Shown: one piece after another, positions 1 to 9,497 of the stretch
How positions within the stretch are numbered: the first letter of the stretch is position 1
How the letters are laid out: the number at the start of each line of letters is the position of its first letter
Source of the DNA: Marchantia polymorpha subsp. ruderalis
Lineage: Eukaryota; Streptophyta; Marchantiopsida; Marchantiales; Marchantiaceae
Direction: 5' to 3'
Length of the DNA: 64,000 nt
Assembly: GCA_037833965.1 (NCBI GenBank)
Contig: AP031355.1
Span: 3,063,501 to 3,127,500, forward strand
The notes under the pieces: model-generated
What the model was told of the DNA's origin: nothing
Databases searched by the model: none
What the model saw: only the letters and a program-made list of their open reading frames with translations
Position numbers and translations under genes: made by a program

Positions 1-2
1 TG

Positions 3-620
3 ACACGGTATTTCCACATCAAGCACCGGAAGACTACTCCCTACAATCCCAAGGCAAATGGACTGACGGAGAAGTCCAATGGTCTGCTGTGTAAAATACT
101 ACTCAAGGTCACGGTGAATCACGCTCACGACTGGGATACGAAGCTAGCAGCCGCTCTATGGGCGTACCGCACAGCTGAGAAGATCACGACCAAACAGACA
201 CCATACTTTCTGGTGTATGGGCAACACCCGATCCTCCCGATCGAATTTGAAGTACCCACCCAACGAACGTTGGATTTGCAGAGGATGGGCGCAGAGGAGA
301 GTCAGCTCTACAGGTTACAGGAAGTCACGCTGCTGGATGAGAGGAGAAGAGACGCCGAAGATCGCACCAGGAAAATCCAGCTCCGCCGAAAGGAGAGATA
401 CGATAAAAAGATCAAACCGGTACTCCTGCAGGTGGGTGATTTGGCATTGCTCTACGACAGCAGGCATGCCAGATTCCCAGGCAAACTGCACCTAAGGTGG
501 ATGGGACCTTACAGGGTTGTCGAAGTCTTCCCGAATGGATCCATCCAACTTGCGGACCTGGCCGGCGATTTGTTAGGCACCCGAGTGAACGGGTGGCGGT
601 TGAAGAAATACCACATGTGA
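3..620 (+). CDS. Ty3/gypsy retrotransposon integrase, C-terminal part (5' truncated by window)
   Basis: An open frame enters from the left edge and ends at a TGA at 618-620. No ATG start lies inside the window. It begins in the end of the integrase catalytic core: the motif NPKANGLTEKSNGLL (residues about 21-35) is the usual gypsy helix carrying the catalytic Glu. It continues through the conserved AAALWAYRTAEKITTKQTP and YFLVYGQHPILPIE stretches to a basic GPY-type C-terminal domain (RWMGPYRVVEVFPNGSIQLADL). The role is insertion of element cDNA into the chromosome. The frame is intact, so the element may be young. The stop is followed 25 bp later by a polypurine tract and then a TG-starting LTR, the normal order for this superfamily. 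The rest of pol lies outside the window. Confidence 0.93.
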   Translation, partial: TRYFHIKHRKTTPYNPKANGLTEKSNGLLCKILLKVTVNHAHDWDTKLAAALWAYRTAEKITTKQTPYFLVYGQHPILPIEFEVPTQRTLDLQRMGAEESQLYRLQEVTLLDERRRDAEDRTRKIQLRRKERYDKKIKPVLLQVGDLALLYDSRHARFPGKLHLRWMGPYRVVEVFPNGSIQLADLAGDLLGTRVNGWRLKKYHM

Positions 621-644
621 GTGTTCGCGTGGGCGCTCACAATT

Positions 645-655
645 GAGGAGGGGGG
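645..655 (+). other. Polypurine tract (plus-strand primer site)
   Basis: An 11-base purine run (GAGGAGGGGGG) lies between the integrase stop and the TGTGGTACC terminus at 658. Position and composition match an LTR-retrotransposon polypurine tract. Confidence 0.8.
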
Positions 656-1161
656 CATGTGGTACCCCACTTTTGGCAATTTTGAGGAAATTAAAACATT
701 TTTGAAAAACTGTACCCTGGCAGCATTGTAAATAGCCTTCGGTACATCAAAACAGAGTGAATCCGGAAGATCGCGGGGATTCTCGAGGGATCTTGTAGAA
801 TCTGGGATTTGGGGTGCCGCAGTAAGGACAGGCACCACCCTCCCTGCGAGCTCCGCAGTTAGGATCTCTACGGCGCAAGGCGCAAAACCCGCCTTCGGAG
901 GTTGCGTCCGCGGCTGTAGGGAAGCCCCCGTAATTAGGTCAACCCTTGGGCGCCTTGACCAAGTTAGGGTCCCGTTGGAAAGAGCTCGACGCGCTGATTC
1001 TAACGAGCCCAAGAACGCTTGGAACGGACGAGGACTTAGGGAGTTATCGCTACTGGAAGAAACGGAGGCGGTCGCCTACGGCGGAAGGAGTTCGCCACCG
1101 GCGCGAATTCCGCCTACGCGGAAGGGGGATTCAAGTTTTGTCCTATGCACGGACGAAGGCG

Positions 1162-1593
1162 TTCGCCTGTGCACAGGCGAAGTAGGGTTAGGGAAGGCGC
1201 GAAGTCCGCCTACGCACAGGCGTACGCCTGTGCACAGGCACTTCGGCGTCGGCGGAAAATCCGCCTTGGGCCCTAGAAATGCGCCTTGTGAGGTAGAAAG
1301 TGTACGGCGCCTTCCGCGCCAGCGCAGCGCCGCGTACGTCGGAAGAGCCGCCAGAGTAATCCAACAGGTACGGACCGTGCGGACGGCACGGGTGGATGCG
1401 CTCTTGGACGGACGGAGTTGCGGCGGCGGAAGCGCCGACGGAGAGACAAGGAACGGACAGACTGGACGGAGACGGCTGACCACGGTCAACGCCTTCCGCG
1501 CCAGCGCAGCGCCGCGGACGGAATTCGCCTGCGCACAGGCGAACGCCTGTGCACAGGAGGATGTTCAAGTTCCGCGCCTGCCTGCGCACAGGC
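1162..1593. repeat. Cluster of the self-complementary motif GCCTGTGCACAGGC, LTR noncoding part
   Basis: Perfect 14-bp palindromes lie at 1165-1178 and 1226-1239. Close variants are at 1207-1222, 1527-1540, 1545-1557 and about 1579-1593, often within a longer TTCGCC...GGCGAA frame. The surrounding DNA is rich in related CGCC/GGCG words. The same motif is found again inside the ORF at 3305-3381. Confidence 0.85.
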
Positions 1594-1880
1594 AGGAGTT
1601 GAATTTTTGTCCGACATGCGGACACACGCGTCAAGGCAGAAGGAGATTGGCCGAGGGGCGGTACGAACAAGTGTACCGCGCAAGGCGGAAAACTCGCCTT
1701 CGGCGCTACGCCCCCATGTCCACAGGGTGACACGCTCGCGGAGTTCAAATCCGCCAATTCGAGCGTGAGAGTTTAATCGACGACGGCGGAGCGTGAAGCC
1801 GCGCGTGAGAGCGAAGACCGTTCCAGCGTACAGCCGGCGCGGCCATCAAGTGAGACGTTCTTCACGACCAAGAGCCGACC

Positions 1881-4800
1881 ATGACCTTCGACCGGGCGGC
1901 GGAGAACGTCCCATTCTTGAATTCGCGATTCCAATCTCTTGTGCGCGCTGCGCGCATCCATCTGCTGGCTGCGGACCATTCTCGACGTCGTCACACAGGA
2001 GATTTCTTGTTGATTGAGGGAGAAGTGAGTGCGCGTGATTTGGAATTGAGAGCGATTAGAGTTTGCCGAGAGAGAAAGAAACGCGGACAGTGCGGAAGTA
2101 GAATGAGCGGGCGAGCGAACCCCAGGAACGCAATGACGAGACCGAGCAGATTGCGGATGGTGCCACTTCGCCTGCCGCAGAACGGGCTGCGCGCTTTCGA
2201 AGAGCGCTTAATAGCAAGAAAGCTCGATTTCTTGCTATGGGGATGGAATTACATCTGCGCGAATATGGTGCGCGAGTGGCTAGAGCCACAGGGACCACCC
2301 TCGCGCGGATTGCGTCCGCATGTTGACCGGTGGACAGTCCAAGATTGGGCGCAGGCGTTGGGAAGATGTGCTGGCATGCCAGGGCATCTCCTTTTCGACA
2401 GTGAGAGCATCAAGGTGACCAAGCAAGAAGAGGCGCAATTTGTGGAGCTGTTCAAGACCGGGAGGTCTACCAAGAATGGGTACAGGACCCGTGATTACAA
2501 GGATCGATTTCGCCGGACTCTGTCCGCGGCGCTGATGCAATTACTGCAGCCGCACCGCGCCTGCTACATCACATTGTGGCAGGTCTCTTTTGTGGAGTGC
2601 GTCATCGAGGGAACTCCAATTCACTGGGCGAGCATCCTGCACAGGGTGATGCGACAGCACGCGTTTGAGGAGAAGGGGGGAACTCTAAACCATCTTTCTC
2701 CTTTCCTCATCAATTTCTATCGACAGCGGAATTGTTTGACAGCGGCGGAGCTTGAACATTTTCCGCCATTGTCCATCGACCATCCCGGGAAGTACGTGCG
2801 GGAGAACGAGGTCGACACTGATGCGGAGGAGTCACCGACTTCTACCCCATCAAGACGGAGGGATGAAGGGAGACACACTCCTGCAGCGCGAGTGCCGCGG
2901 AAGCGGCGATGGAGGGAAGAGTCCGAAGAGGAGCAGCATCAAGAACCCTCTGCTCCCATTCGACCGCGGCCGCTGTGCGAGCCATACAGCCGGCCGAAGC
3001 AGAAGGCACGCAGACTGGTGTTACCAGCTGACAGTGCAGACACGGCGACGATTGCGACGGAGATAGGAAGTGCGTCGCCAGAAAGGCGAGAGGAAGCGCG
3101 GACGACCCAAGGAACAACGGGCCACGCTGCAACCTCGTCGGGAGAGAGGCCGCCTACGGGCCAAGGGCCTCCGGAGTTACCACGTGCGATGCGGACAGAT
3201 GTTCCGTTTGCGCACAGGCGAACCTCCGCGGACGGACGAGCCTCCGCGGACCGGCGAACACAAGTGGACGTGGATCTACGCTTACGCGTGGGAAGGAGCA
3301 GTCCGCCTGTGCACAGGCGCTCACCTGTGCACAGGTCGCCTGTGCACAGGACACCTCCACACGTGCCGCCTGTGCACAGGCAAGAATCACCCCCGTTCCA
3401 ACGCAGGAAGGGGAAGGAGCCGGCGGAAGAACCGCCTACGAGACACCGGCCCTCGGGGCCAGACCCTCCGGCCCACCACGCGCCGCAATTTGCGCCTTCG
3501 GCGCCAGGGCCTTCGAGCCGAGGAGATACGAGCAGAGAGCGTGCGGAGGCCGCACCATCGGCGGGAAGTCCGCCGATAGATGCGCCTTCGGCGGTAGGGC
3601 CTATAGGCCAAGGAACATCGGGCGTGCGGCCCCCGGCCATGTCGCCTTCGGCGATAGATGTCCGCGGCGCTACGCCTGCGACGGACAAGGCGCCGGCAAA
3701 TGCGCCTGCGCACGGGCCGGGCACAGCCCCCACGGACCGATCGAGGGAGCAGCAGACGGAGGAGCGGAGTGACTGTCCGCGGGTTGAAATCTCGATACGC
3801 GATGCGCAATCCAACCCCGCGCAGCCACCCTCCGCTCAATCGCCTTCGGCGACGGACGACGGCGACAGAGAGAATGCGGTAGGCAATCAACCAGCGAGCG
3901 ACGGGGATGCCGCTCGGATACATTCGCCTTCCGCCTTAGACATTTTGGCGACGAGCAGCGAGGCTGCAGCCGTGCCTTCGCAGGCAGCACACGTCGAGGA
4001 CGTGCAGCCCCACTCGGGGCAGTCGCCGACACAATCAATGGCGACTGAAATTCTCCACTCGGATGATGACGACGGAGGCTCCACGGAAGAAATGTCAGGA
4101 GCAGAAGACACCGAGGAGGAGGAGGAGGAAATTGTTGGAGCGCCGGCGGCGGCGCTCTCTGAGCAGGTGATTCCGTTGCTGCGGTACTTGGATCGCAAGG
4201 TCGATAAATACGCCGACCCACTCCAGCCGGGATCTTACATCGAGTTAGTGCGCAGGCGGACTCGCACTAAAGTCCACACCAGCAAGCTATTAGCTAGAGT
4301 GGACCAGGAGTTGAGGGACTTGAAGGAGAAGCATGAGTGCTTGTGGGGACAGTACAAGCTTAATCAGAAATTCTACAAGCACTCCGAGAAGATGAAGGAT
4401 GAGAAACTGGGCGAGCTCACCAAGGAGCAGGTGAAGGTCAAGGAAGCACTCGATTCTGAGCAGGCCCAGAATCGGATTTTGTCAGAGGAGCTCGTGCGAC
4501 AGACGCGGTTGTTGGAACAATGTCAGCTCGCACGGCAGGCGGATGAAGAATTAATCCGCAGTTTGCAGTCAGAGTGTGGCGAATTGAGAGCGCAACGTGC
4601 TGAAGCCGAATCGCAATTAGTGACGATTGAAGAGGATCGCAGGAAGGAGGCGGATCGCACGAAGGTGGAGACGGCGAGGCGAGTCGCCCACTGTCTCAAG
4701 GGCTACGCCCACTGGGAAGTGAAGGCGCAGGAGAAACTCACACTGCGAGAGTTTGAATTGCGCGCAGCCGGGTTGTTGTCAGGCGACAGTAGGAGTCGGC

Positions 4801-5018
4801 GGAAGGTAGCGAAGAAGCTCGAGGCCTTTCTGTCGAAGGCACAGGATACCATGTCCGCCCTCGAGGGGGAGGTGTCCGCGGCGTTGCAGCGGTTGGGACT
4901 GCGTAGTCGAGCGGAAGAGTGGCAGGGTAGGGAGTTAGTGCGCGGCAGTCGGCCGCGTAGGAGACGTAGTACAGGTTCCGCGGAGTGTAGTGTAGCGTGG
5001 TTCCGTGCAGGCGTGTAG
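1881..5018 (+). CDS. Uncharacterised 1045-residue protein encoded within the long LTR
   Basis: I do not recognise the family. The N-terminal part (residues about 1-300) looks globular. It has a basic, Leu/Arg-rich opening and the segment LRAFEERLIARKLDFLLWGW near residue 108. Both that opening and a Met at the same place are also readable in two decayed minus-strand copies (from 7938 and from about 10180), which supports this start. Residues about 310-720 are Pro/Arg/Ser-rich and low complexity, including PVHR repeats made by the GCCTGTGCACAGGC palindromes. Near 727-760 there is an acidic run (DDDD, EEEEEE), then a long charged, probably coiled-coil region (about 770-975) and a short basic tail. 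No protease, reverse transcriptase, RNase H, integrase or CCHC knuckle is visible. It could be a Gag-like or accessory transposon protein, but that is inference. Confidence 0.6.
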   Translation: MTFDRAAENVPFLNSRFQSLVRAARIHLLAADHSRRRHTGDFLLIEGEVSARDLELRAIRVCRERKKRGQCGSRMSGRANPRNAMTRPSRLRMVPLRLPQNGLRAFEERLIARKLDFLLWGWNYICANMVREWLEPQGPPSRGLRPHVDRWTVQDWAQALGRCAGMPGHLLFDSESIKVTKQEEAQFVELFKTGRSTKNGYRTRDYKDRFRRTLSAALMQLLQPHRACYITLWQVSFVECVIEGTPIHWASILHRVMRQHAFEEKGGTLNHLSPFLINFYRQRNCLTAAELEHFPPLSIDHPGKYVRENEVDTDAEESPTSTPSRRRDEGRHTPAARVPRKRRWREESEEEQHQEPSAPIRPRPLCEPYSRPKQKARRLVLPADSADTATIATEIGSASPERREEARTTQGTTGHAATSSGERPPTGQGPPELPRAMRTDVPFAHRRTSADGRASADRRTQVDVDLRLRVGRSSPPVHRRSPVHRSPVHRTPPHVPPVHRQESPPFQRRKGKEPAEEPPTRHRPSGPDPPAHHAPQFAPSAPGPSSRGDTSRERAEAAPSAGSPPIDAPSAVGPIGQGTSGVRPPAMSPSAIDVRGATPATDKAPANAPAHGPGTAPTDRSREQQTEERSDCPRVEISIRDAQSNPAQPPSAQSPSATDDGDRENAVGNQPASDGDAARIHSPSALDILATSSEAAAVPSQAAHVEDVQPHSGQSPTQSMATEILHSDDDDGGSTEEMSGAEDTEEEEEEIVGAPAAALSEQVIPLLRYLDRKVDKYADPLQPGSYIELVRRRTRTKVHTSKLLARVDQELRDLKEKHECLWGQYKLNQKFYKHSEKMKDEKLGELTKEQVKVKEALDSEQAQNRILSEELVRQTRLLEQCQLARQADEELIRSLQSECGELRAQRAEAESQLVTIEEDRRKEADRTKVETARRVAHCLKGYAHWEVKAQEKLTLREFELRAAGLLSGDSRSRRKVAKKLEAFLSKAQDTMSALEGEVSAALQRLGLRSRAEEWQGRELVRGSRPRRRRSTGSAECSVAWFRAGV
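3305..3381. repeat. GCCTGTGCACAGGC palindromes inside the coding frame
   Basis: Four units stand within 77 bp: perfect copies at 3305-3318 and 3368-3381, ACCTGTGCACAGGT at 3323-3336, and a 13-base copy at 3338-3350. Read in the ORF frame they give repeated PVHR tetrapeptides. The motif is the same as in the noncoding part of the LTR, so protein function alone cannot explain it. Confidence 0.9.
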
Positions 5019-7241
5019 CGTAGTGCAGTGTAGTGCTAGGTAGGACCTAGAAGGTATAAAATAGTTCCAGGCGTTTTGCCTGGGGTTCTTTCCCATCAGA
5101 AGTGCAGATCAGGAACCCATTTCCTTTGCGTGTTTGTGTCCTTGAGTTCTGTCACCACGCACGAGGAGTTACAACTTAGCGTTCCGCATTTTGTAGCTGA
5201 AGGCCTTCGGCCGAATGTTCAGAGCTAGTCCATTGGTTAGAGACTTGAGTAGTTCGGATCTGCACCTGCGGGTGACTACCGATGCTCAGAGCCAGTGACT
5301 AGTTAGATACTTGAACAGTTTCGCCCCTACACCTTCGAGTGTTTCTTTCTGATTGTACTCCCTTGGGATTTTTCCCCTGAATGCCAAAGTGAAGTTTTGC
5401 TACTTCGTGTAAGCCTTGGTTGTAAATTCAGGTTACGCTGCAGCAGGTGCCTTGAGGGTAACCCCTGTAGTATTTCTGGGAATGACAAGTGCCTGAGAAT
5501 TCAAACTCTTCAATAGACTGTTGTTGTGTTACTGGAATGTTTCACAGTGAGTCCTTCAGTGTGGACCTGTGTTCTCTGCGCGTTTTGTGAGTTGAGAGTG
5601 TTGGTCACCGCGTCTGAGTGACTTCGATCCGAAGTAGGTAGTCCAAGCCGGGTTTCCTACACTAGCAGCAAGCTAGTGGAAGCGTTGTAAAAGCCGGAGT
5701 TGGAAGTCACTGCCCGCAGCTTTGCCGAGTGTGCTCGCGAGAGACTTTCCCCCCTGAAATCTTGAGTAGAGGTCCTAACGGATCTCTGAGTTGTGTTTCT
5801 GTAGTTTCAGGTGTGTGTGTGTGTGTGTTACGCTGCACTGTGCGACCTCCGAGTGCGCTCCGAGTGGACACTTGCAGTATTTCTGGGAGTGACAGTTGCC
5901 TGAGAATTCAAACTCCTCAATAGTCTGTTAAAACGTGACACTTTGTACCCTGTGTGTTCCTCTGTCCCTGTGGGTTCGACCTTTCTACCACTATATTGCA
6001 GTTTTAGCCTTTAGTGGGTTATTACAAGCTCGATGCCTTTTTGTCGAAGGCACAGGATACCATGTCCACCCTCGAAGGGGAGGTGTCCGCGGCGTTGCAG
6101 AGGTTGGGACTGCGCAGTCGAGCGGAAGATTGGCAGGGTAGGGAGTTAGTGCGCGGCAGTCGGCCGCGCAGGAGACGTAGTACAGGTTCCGCGGAGTGTA
6201 GTGTAGCGTGATTCCGTGCAGGCGTGTAGCGTAGTGCAGTGTAGTGTTAGGTAGGACTTAGAAGGTATAAAATAGTTCCAGGCGTTTTGCCTGGGGTTCT
6301 TTCCCATCAGAAGTGCAGATCAGGAACCCATTTCCTTTGCGTGTTTGTGTCCTTGAGTTCTGTCACCACGCACGAGGAGTTACAACTTAGCGTTCCGCAT
6401 TTTGTAGCTGAAGGCCTTCGGCCGAATGTTCAGAGCTAGTACATTGGTTAGAGACTTGAGTAGTTCGGATCTGCACCTGCGGGTGATTGCCGATGCTCAG
6501 AGCCAGTGACTAGTTAGATACTTGAACAGTTTCGCCCCTACACCTTCGAGTGTTTCTTTCTGATTGTACTCCTTGGGATTTTTCCCCTGAATGCCAAAGT
6601 GAAGTTTTGCTACTTCGTGTAAGCCTTGGTTGTAAATTCAGGTTACGCTGCAGCAGGTGCCTTGAGGGTAACCCCTGTAGTATTTCTGGGAATGACAAGT
6701 GCCTGAGAATTCAAACTCTTCAATAGACTGTTGTTGTGTTACTGGAATGTTTCTCAGTGAGACCTTCAGTGCAGACCTGTGTTCTCTGCGCGTTTTGTGA
6801 GTTGAGAGTGTTGTTCACCGCGTCTGAGTGACTTCGATCCGAAGTAGGTAGTCCAAACCGGGTTTCCTACACTAGCAGCAAGCTAGTGGAAGTGTTGTAG
6901 AAGCCGGAGTTGGGAGTCACTGCCCGCAGCTTTGCCGAGTGTGCTCGCGAGAGACTTTTTCCCCCTGAAATCTTGAGTAGAGGTCCTAACGGATCTCTGG
7001 GTTGTGTTTCTGTAGTTTCAGGTGTGTGTGTGTGTGTGTGTGTTACGCTGCACTGTGCGACCTCCGAGTGCGCTCCGAGTGGACACTTGCAGTATTTCTG
7101 GGAGTGACAGTTGCCTGAGAATTCAAACTCCTCAATAGTCTGTTAAAACGTGACACTTTGTACCCTGTGTGTTCCTCTGTCCCTGTGGGTTCGACCTTTC
7201 TACCACTATATTGCAGTTTTAGCCTTTAGTGGGTTATTACA
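4815..7241 (+). repeat. Direct tandem duplication of the 3' 1.2 kb of the LTR
   Basis: Positions 4815-6026 and 6027-7241 are near-identical head-to-tail copies. Both run from the last about 65 codons of the ORF, through the TATA box, to the TTATTACA terminus. The second copy starts in mid-LTR and lacks the rest of the ORF; its frame ends earlier, at 6211. A (GT)n tract near 5812 is longer in the second copy (near 7023) and longer again at 9269. Confidence 0.9.
5055..5061 (+). promoter_or_regulatory. TATA box of the LTR
   Basis: TATAAAA lies 37 bp after the ORF stop, and the same box and context recur at 6266-6272 in the tandem partial copy. It is the best candidate for the retrotransposon promoter and would place R/U5 from about 5085 to 6026. 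Confidence 0.6.
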
Positions 7242-7575
7242 GTCGAATTAGTGCGCAGGTGGACTCGCACTAAAGTCCGAACCAGCAAGTTGTTGGCACG
7301 CTTGGATGGGGACATCCAGGATCTGCGACTGAAAAACGAGGCCCTGCGTGGCCACATTGCTCTTTCGCGGAAGCTTCAGAAGGTCATCGACCAGACGCGC
7401 GATGAGAAGTTCGAAGAGGCGAAGAAGGAGTTCGCCAAGGAGCGAGCGAAGCTCGCGGATGAGCTGGATTCTGAGCAGACTTAGAATAGAATTATTTAGA
7501 GAAGCTCGTGCGGCAGAAACGGTTGCTAGAGCAGTGTTCGCTCGCATGCCAGGCGGATGAAGACTTAATCCGCAG
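7242..7575 (+). mobile_element. Internal LTR-ORF fragment (coiled-coil part), plus orientation
   Basis: This matches about 4236-4560 of the long ORF (VRRxTRTKVxTSKLLAR and the following charged helix), joined directly after the TTATTACA end of the preceding copy. The frame stops after 77 codons at 7484. It is a displaced, decayed piece, not a gene. Confidence 0.75.
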
Positions 7576-9165
7576 CAAGAAATCAAGTTTCCTCGCAATC
7601 AGCCGGTCCTGAAAAGCACGCAACCCAATCTGCGGAAACTTGAGTGGAACCATCCGCAGCTTAATCGATGTCGACATCGCGTTCTTGAAATCGGATTGCG
7701 CAAACTTCTCTCTACTATGCCCAAGCCTCTTGCCCGCGGCTCTGATTCCTCTGCAAACTCTAATCTTTCTCAATTCCGAATGTCGCGCACTCAATTTTCT
7801 CTCTGCCACCGGGTAAGTCTCTGCGCGATGGTGTCTAGAATGTCTCTCGGCTAGAAGGTGGACGCGCGCAGCTCGCACAAGGAATTGAAATCGCAAATTC
7901 AAGAATGGAGTGTCCGCTGTCCGCTCGCAGGATGTCATGGTCGGCTCTCGGTCGTGAACTTCGACTCACTTGATGGCTGCGCCGGCTCGGAGGTATAACG
8001 GCCCTTTCTCTCACGCGTGGCTTCACGCTCCGCCGACGCGCCTTCACTCACACGCTCGAAATGTCAATTTGAACTCCGCCAGCGTACAACGCCGCGGCCA
8101 TGGTCGCGCAGCGCCGAAGGCGTATTTCTCGCCGACACGCTACACTCATTCGTACTTCGACTCGGGCTGGTCCCGCTCTACCGAAGGCGTTCGTCCGCAC
8201 GCTGGGCCGAGCCGAACTCCCTTCTCCGTAGGCGGAAATCCCGGCGGACTTCCCGCCGGCGTCGAACTTCATCCGCCTGTGCGTAGGCGCTGACCGTCCG
8301 CACAGAAGACGTTCGTCCGTGTAGGTCCCACGCCGTAGGCGCAGCGCCAAAGGCGGCTGTGCCGAAGGCGTTGACCGCGGTCAACGGACTCCGTCCACTC
8401 TGTCCATCTCTCTCGCCTCTCCGTCGGCACTCTTGTCTCCGAAGTCCCGACCAGCCAAAGGCGCACTTGTCCGTTCCGTCCGTACGATCCGTACGGATTC
8501 GCTACTCCATTGGGTCCTCACCTAACTGTGATGCGCTGGCGCCGCAGGCGCCGTACGAGCTCCACCCCCAAAGGCGTATTTCTAGGGCCAAAGGCGGATT
8601 TCCCGCCGAGGGCGAAGTGCCTATGCGCAGGCAAAATCTGTCCGCTTGTGCGTAGGTGAAAGTCCTTCCGCCTATGCGTAGGCGGCATTCCTTCCGCGCA
8701 GGCAAAATTCTCAGCGGACTTCCCGCCGACGTCAAACTCATTTCGCCTATGCGTAGGCGAACTTCCTTTGCCTATGCGTAGGCGAAAGTCTTCGTATCTT
8801 TCGACCGTCACAACTCCCTGATTCCTTATCCGTTCCGGGCGTTCTTGGGCTCGTTAGAACCAGCGCGTCAAGCTCTTTCCAACGAGTCCTTAACAAAGTC
8901 AAGGCGTTTGTGAATTGCATAGATTCTGAGGGATTCTTCTAGCGCCGAAGGCGGATTATGCGCCTTGCGCTGAAAGAGAACTCCTTCAGAGTTGATCGTT
9001 CAGGGCGGGCGCTTGTTCCGGACATTGCGCCCAACTCGATGATTCTACAAGATCATCCATTTTCACTCTATTTAAATGTACCGATCACTATTTACACTAC
9101 TGCTGCGATACAATTTTCCAAAAATGTTTTAAATTCCGCATAAATACCAAAAGTGGGTTACCACA
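7576..9165 (-). mobile_element. 5' part of a second long LTR, minus orientation
   Basis: Read on the minus strand it starts at 9165 with TGTGGTAACCCACTTTTGG. It runs through a palindrome-rich part and reaches a decayed copy of the ORF start (Met at 7938; PFLN and LVRAARVHLLAER readable). It stops near the codons for ARKLDFLL, where it abuts the plus-oriented fragment at 7575. Its palindromes are mostly GCCTATGCGTAGGC rather than GCCTGTGCACAGGC. Confidence 0.8.
8270..8790. repeat. GCCTATGCGTAGGC-type near-palindromes in the second LTR copy
   Basis: CCTATGCGTAGG and close relatives occur about eight times (for example near 8670, 8742 and 8770), in the LTR interval where the first copy has GCCTGTGCACAGGC. 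The words share the CGCC...GGCG frame but differ in the core. Confidence 0.8.
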
Positions 9166-9497
9166 GGAGTCACTACCCGCAGATTCGCTGAGTGTACTCG
9201 CGAGAGACTTTCACCCCTGATAAGTAGAGGTCCTAACCGATCTGTGGGTTGTGTTTCTGTAGTTTCAAGTGTGTGTGTGTGTGTGTGTGTTGAGTGAACT
9301 ACGCTGCACTGTGCGACCTTCGAGTGAGCTCCGAGTGAACACTTGCAGTATTTCTAGGAGTGACAGTCGCCTGAGAATTCAAACTCCTCAATAGTCTGTT
9401 AAAGGTGACACTTTGTACCCTGTGTGTTGCCTCTGTCCCTTTGGGTTCGACCTTTCTACCACTATATTGCAGTTTTAGCCTTTAGTGGGTTATTACA
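9166..9497 (+). mobile_element. Terminal 330 bp of an LTR, plus orientation
   Basis: It matches about 5703-6026, from the AGTCACTxCCCGCAG segment through a (GT)n tract to the TTATTACA end. It lies head-on between two minus-oriented LTR starts. Confidence 0.8.

Larger units (their letters stand above)
658..6026 (+). mobile_element. Very long LTR (about 5.4 kb) of a Ty3/gypsy element, containing an ORF
   Basis: The left end TGTGGTACCCCACT follows the polypurine tract directly. The right end AGTGGGTTATTACA at 6026 is its imperfect inverted complement, as expected for LTR ends. The left end recurs as a sharp boundary in two minus-strand copies ending at 9165 and 11332, the latter next to unrelated AT-rich DNA. 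The right end recurs at 7241 and 9497. Inside are a palindrome-rich segment (about 1100-1750), a 1045-codon ORF (1881-5018), a TATAAAA box at 5055 and about 970 bp of downstream R/U5-like sequence. The ORF would therefore sit in U3. The alternative is that 658-5000 is an extra 3' internal region (as in elements with an additional ORF after integrase) and the true LTR is shorter. The terminal repeats and the boundary with host DNA at 11332 argue against that. Confidence 0.65.

Noticed and set aside
1162..1593. CRISPR-like or tandem-array interpretation of the palindromes
   Set aside because: Spacing is irregular, there are no uniform spacers or cas genes, and the setting is a plant nuclear retroelement.
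2939..4221. Long antisense frames across the LTR ORF (178-291 codons)
   Set aside because: They are mirror frames caused by the GC-rich palindromic repeats. The plus frame is longer and its start is supported by two other copies.
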